DNA from: Sphingobacteriales bacterium
GTDB taxonomy: Bacteria > Bacteroidota > Bacteroidia > Sphingobacteriales > Sphingobacteriaceae
DNA length: 5,654 nt
Assembly: GCA_020058405.1 (NCBI GenBank)
Contig: JAGVEE010000094.1
Location: forward strand, 1 to 5,654
Direction: 5' to 3'
Part shown: positions 1 to 5,199 of the stretch, piece after piece
Position numbering within the stretch: the stretch's first letter is position 1
How the letters are laid out: each line of letters begins with the position of its first letter
Notes under the pieces: generated by a model
Database searches by the model: none
What the model was told of the DNA's origin: nothing
The model's input: only the letters and a program-made list of their open reading frames with translations
Translations under genes and position numbers: made by a program

Positions 1-959
1 ATTCAACAAAAAGACAAACCTTACATAATACAGTTATATCAGGATCGGGTTTATATACTACCTCTAGTACTATAAATACCTCATTTTTACTGGGTCCTAA
101 TAATAGTCAAGTTATTAATTATCCTTTCAATGGAACTAATGGATTTACAACCCAATCTATTAGTATAACAAGTGGATCTGAAATAGGATTAGTTATATCA
201 TCCTCAGTACCTATATTTGATGCTGCTGGCCCAGGTATAGGAGGTTGGCAATTAGCTTTTCCTTTTGGAAATCAAATATACACTGGTCCCGAATTTGGAA
301 CAACATACTTTACTAGATTTACTGGTTCTTATGTAACTTCAAGTAATGAATTAGAAACTATTTTTATTACAGATAATATAGGAAATGTAGTTTATGATAA
401 TAATACATTTTTAAGTAATGGATCTTATACTTTAGCCGAACCTTCAGTATCTGGAAGTGCATTTAATTTTCAATATAGTGGATCTACACAAATCTCATTA
501 TTATCAGGATTAAGCACCTCTAATTTATTTAAAATAACAGTACTTAACCCGGAATATGAATCTTCTTATTTCACACCAGACGGACAAGACATAAAACAAT
601 ATGATAAACAATCAGAACAATTCATGTTAGCTTTTGCCGGGGGTGGGATTAATAGCACTAATTTAAAATTCCTATATAAACAATTATATGATTTAATTTT
701 TGCCAGATCTGTTTATAAACAATCTTTTATACCTACCATTAACTTTGAACCTTTTACACTAGGTACCGATAATAATTTATATTATACATCAAATCAAACC
801 ATACAAAATGCATATCCAGCAACAGTACAGTACCCACCTTACATACCAAATACTAAAGATGCTAAAACAACATGGAATGCTGTGACTGATATACAGTCTG
901 ATTCTGTCGGTACTGCAAACTTATACGGAACTACCCTAATTAATCCTTTTAACATATAA
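1..959 (+). CDS. 3' end of a large phage structural protein, partial (unrecognised)
   Basis: The frame is open from base 3 to the TAA at 957-959, giving 318 residues; the true start lies left of the window. An internal ATG at 624 (residue 208) is not the start, because in-frame sequence of the same Ser/Thr/Asn/Gly-rich character runs uninterrupted through it. Residues 1-175 are beta-rich with many SGS and TSS motifs, for example ISGSGLYTTSS and FTGSYVTSSNE. Residues 190-318 differ: they are richer in Tyr, Lys and Phe, contain the likely helical stretch LKFLYKQLYDLIFARSVYK, and end in LINPFNI. No signal peptide, membrane segment or catalytic motif is visible in this part. Its place directly upstream of an adaptor and fibre genes, and its composition, suggest a virion (tail or baseplate) protein. 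That role is inferred from context, since I do not recognise the family. Confidence 0.75.
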   Translation, partial: STKRQTLHNTVISGSGLYTTSSTINTSFLLGPNNSQVINYPFNGTNGFTTQSISITSGSEIGLVISSSVPIFDAAGPGIGGWQLAFPFGNQIYTGPEFGTTYFTRFTGSYVTSSNELETIFITDNIGNVVYDNNTFLSNGSYTLAEPSVSGSAFNFQYSGSTQISLLSGLSTSNLFKITVLNPEYESSYFTPDGQDIKQYDKQSEQFMLAFAGGGINSTNLKFLYKQLYDLIFARSVYKQSFIPTINFEPFTLGTDNNLYYTSNQTIQNAYPATVQYPPYIPNTKDAKTTWNAVTDIQSDSVGTANLYGTTLINPFNI

Positions 960-966
960 TATTTAT
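957..966 (+). promoter_or_regulatory. Leader motif TAATATTTAT before the 130-residue gene
   Basis: TAATATTTAT begins with the TAA stop of the upstream gene and ends 4 bases before the ATG at 971. The same ten bases occur before the genes at 4768 and 5200. No Shine-Dalgarno sequence is present here, and A occupies -3 and -6. It may be a translation-initiation leader or a late-promoter element: bases 960-967 read TATTTATA, the reverse complement of the T4 late-promoter core TATAAATA. Which of these applies is not decided by the sequence. Confidence 0.45.
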
Positions 967-970
967 AATC

Positions 971-1363
971 ATGCCAGCAGGTAAATATAATTTTTTAATA
1001 GAACAAGGTGCTACTTTTCAATTAGAATTACAATACAAAGATTCTAATAGTAATCCTATAGATTTAAGTGGCTATTCTGGCAGACTACAAATTAGACAAA
1101 CAATTCCTTCTACAGCAGTTTTACTTTGCTTATCAAGTAGTTTAAGACCAGATGGTACAGGAATAAACTTTTCAGGATCAAACGGAACAACTCCCCCTAC
1201 TTCAGGTTCAATAGGTATTTATATTTCAGCAGTATCTTCATCACAATTAACTTTCGATCAAGCAGTTTACGATTTAGAAATTGAAAGTTCTGGTGGTTTT
1301 GTAACTCGGTTAATTGAAGGTAGTGTACAGTTAAGTAAAGAAGTTACTAGAGGAAATTGCTAA
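971..1363 (+). CDS. Phage beta-sandwich structural protein, likely fibre/baseplate adaptor
   Basis: A complete 130-residue protein. The start is the first ATG after the upstream stop, 11 bases away. It has the layout of a common tailed-phage family: an opening YNFLIEQGATFQLELQYKD (residues 6-24), then PIDLSGYSGRLQIRQ (29-43), a glycine/serine loop region, and a closing YDLEIES..GFVTRLIEGSVQLSKEVTR (100-128). The spaced hydrophobic strands suggest an Ig-like or BppU-N-like beta-sandwich, and there is no signal peptide or membrane segment. In phages such proteins usually sit just upstream of fibre genes, as here, where the fibre starts 3 bases after this stop. A role in attaching or folding the fibre is inferred. 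There is one Cys at 53 and one at the C-terminal end (130). Family resemblance is from memory of the motif pattern, not a search. Confidence 0.65.
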   Translation: MPAGKYNFLIEQGATFQLELQYKDSNSNPIDLSGYSGRLQIRQTIPSTAVLLCLSSSLRPDGTGINFSGSNGTTPPTSGSIGIYISAVSSSQLTFDQAVYDLEIESSGGFVTRLIEGSVQLSKEVTRGNC

Positions 1364-1366
1364 TAA

Positions 1367-4300
1367 ATGCCTAATGTTATAATCATAAAAGATGGTGGAG
1401 TTCAAGGCCCTCCTGGACCTGCTGGACCTAGTACACCTACAGGTTCTTTATTAACCACAGCTTCTGTTAATTTAAACACAATTACTTTTACTAAAGGAGA
1501 TGGAACAACATTTCCAATAACTGTAAACACTGGTTCTGGAGGTAGTGGAGGATCAACTTTTCCATATACAGGGTCTGCTGTTATAACTGGTAGTTTGACA
1601 GTGACTGGTTCTACAGTATCTACCCAAGGGTTTACTGGTTCTTTACAAGGTACTTCCTCTTATTCAAATCAATCTTTAAGTTCATCATATGCTTTAACAG
1701 CATCTTTTGCTTTAAACGGAGGTGGAGGAGGAAATTCCGGTTTTGTATTTGCAACTACCGATGATCAGTTAAATATATTTTCAAAAACATACTTAGACGG
1801 TGTAACCCCAACAAGAATAATAACAGGTAGTATTAATAAAGCCTTGACTTATACCGGGCAGTTCCAAATGTTTGAAATTATAAATGTATCAAGACAGCTA
1901 GGTGTGACATTAAACACTTACGGAGATACTAATATAACTTCAAGTATGAATATCACCGATGCAACTGATTTAAACCCAGGTACCTATTTTTCTGCTCCTT
2001 CTGGTTCTTATTTTTCAAGCATTACCTTTGGAACATCAGTAGGTAATCAAAGTATTAGGGTATATGAACAAATACCACAACCTCCCTTACTAGAAGATGG
2101 TCTATTTACAACATCTTCAGTTATAATATCTAAAAAGTTATATGTTTATGAGGATGTAGAAGTATTTGGGGGAATAACAGGTTCCTTACATGGAACTTCT
2201 TCTCATGCTTTAACAGCATCTTATGCTTTAAATGCTAATACACAAGGAGGTTCTGGTTTTCCATTTTCAGGATCAGCTGTCATAACAGGAAGTATTGTAG
2301 CAGGAAATACTCCTTTTTCTATTATAAACAACACTGTCAGTTATAATCAAACTTCTTCTATAAGTAGTTCTATTATTAGTTTAGAACCTAAATCAAATTT
2401 AATTGAACAAGAAATAGTTCCTTATTTACCCACACAATTTACATCTTATATAATAACCCCACAAACTATATTTATAGGAACTGAATTTAAAATTTTTATA
2501 GATATTGAAGAATTTGTAAGTTTAGATTCTGTAATAGGAACTAGATTTTTTTACACAGGTAGTACAACAGACATATACGGAATAACAGGTTACAGGTATG
2601 TAGGTAATATAACAGGTTGGAATATATCTGATCAATCAACAGAAGCCTATACTTATGCATTAACTGCTAGTTCAGTCACAGCAACAACCCTTGCCTCCCC
2701 TTCTAGTTTTCAAAATTTTACAAATGAACTTAGATTTTTTACACCTACAGGAAGTGGTATTATAAATTTACAAGGTTATGTTACTGCATCAAAAAGTTTA
2801 CTAGTTAATGGACCAACAACTATAAATGGTTCAACTAATATAAGAGGCTTAACAACCATAACTGGTTCTTTAAATACATCAGGTTCTGTTAATGTAACAG
2901 GTCAAATATCAGCAAGTAGTTACATAGGATCAGGATTGCAATTATCAGGAGTTATTACAAATCCTATGTTTGAAAACTTGATAGTTAGTGCTAGTATAAC
3001 AGCAACTGGAAGTTTAAATAGTAATGGAGCTAATGCATTGAATTTAGGAACTACTAATTATATTTCAAAATCTATAAATTTAGGTCAAATTGAAACATTA
3101 TTAGCAGTCGGTACTCCTGAAAATAGATTTGATGCAAATATCATAACGTTAAATAGAAATTTAAACGATATAGATACTGTTACCCATACACAAATCAATT
3201 TTGATGGTAGGTATTGGGAATATTTTCCCATATCTGAATTATATGATGCTTACGCTGATACAGGTAACCATTATTTAAAATTTACATCAGTTTTTAATAG
3301 CTCCTACCCTGTTTACGGAAGGGTAATAGACCTACAATTTTCTACTAGAGATACAGGTTCAGGAGTTGCTAGAGGATTTTCAACAGACTATAATGGAACT
3401 GCATATTTTAACGTAACAGGTTCAGTATCAGCTTCTGCTTATTATGGGGATGGTTCCACCTTATCCGGTGTAATTTCAAACCCATTCACTGGTTCATTAT
3501 TAGCAACTGGTTCAATAACAGTAAATGGTACAATAAGTTCTTCTATTGCAAACTTAAACACAATAAATTCAACAAATGGTATTAACGGAGTTTTTATAAG
3601 TGAAGGATCAGGTAGTAGAACAACTAATTTAGTATTAGGTGATGTAAGAGCATTATCCACAATTTCTGGCACAGGTACTCAAGGTCAAAATCTTATATCT
3701 ATAGGTTCAGGCTCATTATTAGCTGCCACTACTACTTTTAGAAACATTGCTTTAGGTAATAATGTATTACCTACTATTACTACAAATGGTTCAAATAATA
3801 ATATTGGTATTGGTTTTGATGTACTTACTTCAGGTTCTACCGGATTAACTAATAACATAGCAATTGGAAATTCAGCTTCTTATGCCGCTACTGGTGGTGA
3901 TAATAATATCGCTATAGGAACAGAGGCTTTATTTTCTAATGCGGCTCAAAGTAATAACATAGCAATAGGATTAAGAGCAGGTAGAACAGCTACAGGTGCC
4001 GCTTCTTCTATTTTTATAGGAGTAGATGCTGGGGCAAACGTTACATCAGGTGATAATAACATTGCTATTGGGTTTGAAGCATTAAAACTATTAACATCAG
4101 TAGGTAATAATATTGCTATTGGGTATCGAGCTATGGTATCAGGTTCTGGCGCTCAGGATAGTATCGCTATAGGTTCAAGTGCTTTATCTAAAATTACAAC
4201 AGGTGATGATAATTTAGCAATAGGTGCTAATGCTTTAGCTACAATAACTACAGCTGCTGGTAATTTAGCAATTGGGACTGATTCTATGATATCAAGTTCT

Positions 4301-4750
4301 GCTACAGTAGCATCAAACAACACATCAATTGGATTTCAATCTTTACAACGAATCACAGGATCTAATAATGTTGCTTTAGGTTATAGAACAATGCAAGGAT
4401 TTAGATCTGGTTCAAATAATACAGTTGTAGGTTATAACAACATATCAGGTTCCTTTGTGTCTGGTTCTAACAACACTATAATAGGGGCAAATGTTGTGTT
4501 ACCTGACGGAGTTCACAATAATAGAATTATAATAGCTGATGGTAGAGGAACACAAATAATAAATACATCAGGATCTATCACATCAATATCAGGAAGTTTA
4601 AATGTAACAGGATCAAGTGCTATTTTTACATTGCAACCACAAGATCCACTACCAACAGCAAATATTCCTACAGGATCATTTGCGGTGTCTTCTTCAATAC
4701 CTGCAAAACCTTATTTTTGGGATGGATCAGTATGGAATGCTTTGTATTAA
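1367..4750 (+). CDS. Long modular phage tail fibre / adhesin
   Basis: A 1127-residue protein starting 3 bases after the previous stop. AGAGGA at 1349-1354 is a possible but distant Shine-Dalgarno site (12-base spacing). Order of parts: hydrophobic N-terminus (1-8); collagen-like GPPGPAGP (14-21); Gly/Ser linker; module A, FPYTGSAVITGS (65-76); module B, FTGSLQGTSSY...ALTASFALN (89-117); Gly run (118-122); insert 1 (124-268); second B (269-289); second A (298-309); insert 2 (310-429); a short YALTAS (430-435); fibre repeats such as ITGSLNTSGSVNVTG; module C (514-533); insert 3 (534-686); second C (687-706); about 16 NNIAIG-type repeats (774-1050); and a C-terminal cap (1087-1127) ending PYFWDGSVWNALY. 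There is no signal peptide, no outer-membrane anchor and no visible S74-type chaperone. It is probably a homotrimeric host-recognition fibre, with the inserts as candidate receptor-binding or spacer domains. A bacterial trimeric adhesin is unlikely without an export signal and anchor. Confidence 0.85.
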   Translation: MPNVIIIKDGGVQGPPGPAGPSTPTGSLLTTASVNLNTITFTKGDGTTFPITVNTGSGGSGGSTFPYTGSAVITGSLTVTGSTVSTQGFTGSLQGTSSYSNQSLSSSYALTASFALNGGGGGNSGFVFATTDDQLNIFSKTYLDGVTPTRIITGSINKALTYTGQFQMFEIINVSRQLGVTLNTYGDTNITSSMNITDATDLNPGTYFSAPSGSYFSSITFGTSVGNQSIRVYEQIPQPPLLEDGLFTTSSVIISKKLYVYEDVEVFGGITGSLHGTSSHALTASYALNANTQGGSGFPFSGSAVITGSIVAGNTPFSIINNTVSYNQTSSISSSIISLEPKSNLIEQEIVPYLPTQFTSYIITPQTIFIGTEFKIFIDIEEFVSLDSVIGTRFFYTGSTTDIYGITGYRYVGNITGWNISDQSTEAYTYALTASSVTATTLASPSSFQNFTNELRFFTPTGSGIINLQGYVTASKSLLVNGPTTINGSTNIRGLTTITGSLNTSGSVNVTGQISASSYIGSGLQLSGVITNPMFENLIVSASITATGSLNSNGANALNLGTTNYISKSINLGQIETLLAVGTPENRFDANIITLNRNLNDIDTVTHTQINFDGRYWEYFPISELYDAYADTGNHYLKFTSVFNSSYPVYGRVIDLQFSTRDTGSGVARGFSTDYNGTAYFNVTGSVSASAYYGDGSTLSGVISNPFTGSLLATGSITVNGTISSSIANLNTINSTNGINGVFISEGSGSRTTNLVLGDVRALSTISGTGTQGQNLISIGSGSLLAATTTFRNIALGNNVLPTITTNGSNNNIGIGFDVLTSGSTGLTNNIAIGNSASYAATGGDNNIAIGTEALFSNAAQSNNIAIGLRAGRTATGAASSIFIGVDAGANVTSGDNNIAIGFEALKLLTSVGNNIAIGYRAMVSGSGAQDSIAIGSSALSKITTGDDNLAIGANALATITTAAGNLAIGTDSMISSSATVASNNTSIGFQSLQRITGSNNVALGYRTMQGFRSGSNNTVVGYNNISGSFVSGSNNTIIGANVVLPDGVHNNRIIIADGRGTQIINTSGSITSISGSLNVTGSSAIFTLQPQDPLPTANIPTGSFAVSSSIPAKPYFWDGSVWNALY
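1406..1429 (+). other. Collagen-like stub GPPGPAGP in the long fibre
   Basis: Codons for residues 14-21 read GPPGPAGP, two to three Gly-X-Y triplets. It is a local GC-rich island in AT-rich DNA because Gly and Pro codons are GC-rich. Short Gly-X-Y stretches in phage fibres are thought to help trimerisation or act as joints between head and shaft. A similar stub lies at residues 41-48 of the gene at 4768. Confidence 0.75.
1559..1717 (+). repeat. Modules A and B, first copies, in the long fibre
   Basis: Bases 1559-1594 encode FPYTGSAVITGS (module A) and 1631-1717 encode module B, FTGSLQGTSSY through ALTASFALN. Second copies lie at 2258-2293 (A) and 2171-2237 (B), in the opposite order. The core of B at 1691-1716 differs from 2207-2232 at one base of 26, so this part is a near-identical DNA repeat and not only a protein motif. 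First-copy B is longer, with an extra ten or so residues (SNQSLSSSYA). Confidence 0.8.
2171..2293 (+). repeat. Modules B and A, second copies, in the long fibre
   Basis: Bases 2171-2237 encode GITGSLHGTSSHALTASYAL, the second copy of module B, and 2258-2293 encode FPFSGSAVITGS, the second copy of module A. The order is B then A, the mirror of the first pair at 1559-1717, so the unique sequence between 1736 and 2170 is enclosed by A-B and B-A. A shortened B-like YALTAS recurs at 2654-2671. Confidence 0.8.
2906..2965 (+). repeat. Module C, first copy, in the long fibre
   Basis: Encodes ISASSYIGSGLQLSGVITNP (residues 514-533). It matches VSASAYYGDGSTLSGVISNP at 3425-3484 (residues 687-706) at most conserved Ser, Gly and hydrophobic positions. 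The pattern SAS..YGDGS.LSG(V/I) is a common beta-turn element in phage tail fibres. The two copies bracket the unique segment 2966-3424. Confidence 0.7.
3425..3484 (+). repeat. Module C, second copy, in the long fibre
   Basis: Encodes VSASAYYGDGSTLSGVISNP (residues 687-706), the better match to the usual phage-fibre form with GDGS. It is followed at once by FTGSLLATGSITVNG, a further shaft-type repeat leading toward the NNIAIG tract. Confidence 0.7.
3686..4516 (+). repeat. Tract of about 16 YadA-head-like repeats, period about 17 codons
   Basis: Residues 774-1050 of the long fibre consist of units with consensus NNIAIGxxALxxxTxGx. Unit starts (first Asn or its equivalent) fall at residues 811, 829, 846, 863, 880, 897, 914, 931, 948, 965, 984, 1000, 1017, 1035 and 1051, with two looser units before 811. 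From 829 to 965 the spacing is exactly 17 residues (51 bases) for eight intervals; outside it varies from 16 to 19. The family resemblance is to the left-handed beta-roll repeats of trimeric adhesin heads and to the NNTAIGYxAL repeats of many environmental proteins. It likely forms a trimeric beta-roll rod or head. Codons between units differ at synonymous sites, so the tract is not freshly duplicated. Confidence 0.85.
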
Positions 4751-4752
4751 TT

Positions 4753-4762
4753 TAATATTTAT
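4753..4762 (+). promoter_or_regulatory. Leader motif TAATATTTAT before the 133-residue gene
   Basis: The ten-base word lies in the 17-base gap after the long fibre's TAA and ends 5 bases before the ATG at 4768. The remaining leader is TAAAA. There is no Shine-Dalgarno site, and A is at -3. It is identical to the words at 957-966 and 5181-5190. Confidence 0.45.
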
Positions 4763-4767
4763 TAAAA

Positions 4768-5169
4768 ATGTCAACATTCAACATACAAGTAACCCCTCAA
4801 AATAATACTTTAGTAGTAACAGATAATGACCAGAATCAGGTTGTTGTTACTAATCCTATTACCTCTGTTGTTGAAGTTGTATCACAAGGGCCCCAAGGTC
4901 CTGTTGGACCTATGCCCGATACTAGTTCATTAATATCTACTAGTTCATTTAATAATTTTACATCTTCCTACAATACAGGATCATTCACAGGTTCTTTTGT
5001 AGGGCAAGTATTAATAAATTCTCCATCAGGGTTAATAATACCTAACACTTCTTCAGGTATTCCAACATTTACAGGAACCGATGGACAGTTTGTATTTGGA
5101 ACAGATGCTGGAAACTATTACCTTTATGTCTGGATGAATGGGAATTGGAGGTCTGGATCCTTAAATTAA
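4768..5169 (+). CDS. Short phage fibre-type structural protein with collagen-like stub and Trp cap
   Basis: A complete 133-residue protein. The start is the only ATG near the leader motif, 17 bases after the long fibre's stop. Order of parts: beta-strand N-terminus with alternating hydrophobics (NTLVVTDNDQNQVVVTN, 13-29, then SVVEVVSQ); collagen-like GPQGPVGP (41-48); Ser/Thr-rich linker TSSLISTSSFNNFTSSYNTGSFTGSF (about 51-76); and a C-terminal cap (101-133) with GQFVFGTDAGNYYLYVWMNGNWRSG. The cap has the widespread phage-tail pattern of a glycine turn, aromatic strand and terminal W. It has no signal peptide or membrane segment. The overall plan is a miniature of the neighbouring long fibre, so a small trimeric tail or decoration fibre is likely. 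Function beyond that is not visible. Confidence 0.75.
   Translation: MSTFNIQVTPQNNTLVVTDNDQNQVVVTNPITSVVEVVSQGPQGPVGPMPDTSSLISTSSFNNFTSSYNTGSFTGSFVGQVLINSPSGLIIPNTSSGIPTFTGTDGQFVFGTDAGNYYLYVWMNGNWRSGSLN
4888..4911 (+). other. Collagen-like stub GPQGPVGP in the short fibre
   Basis: Codons for residues 41-48 read GPQGPVGP. As in the long fibre, the stub follows a short N-terminal beta segment and a Gln (QGPP there, QGPQ here), suggesting a shared head-to-shaft joint. Confidence 0.75.
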
Positions 5170-5180
5170 ACCTAATTTTT

Positions 5181-5195
5181 TAATATTTATAAATA
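5181..5195 (+). promoter_or_regulatory. Leader motif TAATATTTAT overlapping a T4-late-type TATAAATA
   Basis: In the 30-base gap before the ATG at 5200, TAATATTTAT (5181-5190) is followed so that 5188-5195 reads TATAAATA, an exact match to the T4 late-promoter core. Bases 5184-5195 (TATTTATAAATA) are a perfect 12-base palindrome. The core ends only 4 bases before the ATG, so a T4-type start point would give an essentially leaderless message. A role as an AT-rich translation leader is therefore equally possible. No terminator hairpin is seen in this gap. Confidence 0.4.
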
Positions 5196-5199
5196 AATT

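Noticed and set aside
71..78. TATAAATA as a second T4-type late promoter
   Set aside because: It is inside the coding frame of the first gene with no gene start nearby, and such words are expected by chance in AT-rich DNA.
624..959. Separate 111-residue gene starting at the internal ATG at 624
   Set aside because: The same frame is open back to base 3 with continuous coding character and there is no leader motif or ribosome site before 624, so this is the tail of a larger gene.
3442..3672. Minus-strand open frame of 76 residues
   Set aside because: It lies wholly inside the long fibre gene, its composition reflects the antisense of Ser/Thr/Asn repeats, and it has no independent start signal.
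1367..4750. Bacterial trimeric autotransporter adhesin, because of the NNIAIG repeats
   Set aside because: There is no signal peptide and no C-terminal membrane anchor, and the gene sits among other phage-type fibre genes.
3686..4750. Diversity-generating retroelement variable region at the fibre C-terminus
   Set aside because: No near-identical template repeat with adenine-specific differences, no reverse transcriptase and no C-type-lectin-like terminal motif is visible in the window. One could lie outside it.
4751..4767. Rho-independent terminator after the long fibre
   Set aside because: The gaps at 4751-4767 and 5170-5199 hold only AT-rich sequence with no GC stem followed by a T run.
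4617..4805. Plus-strand open frame of 62 residues across the fibre end
   Set aside because: It overlaps the end of the long fibre and the start of the short one in another frame, and its protein is rich in His/Gln/Leu unlike any neighbour.
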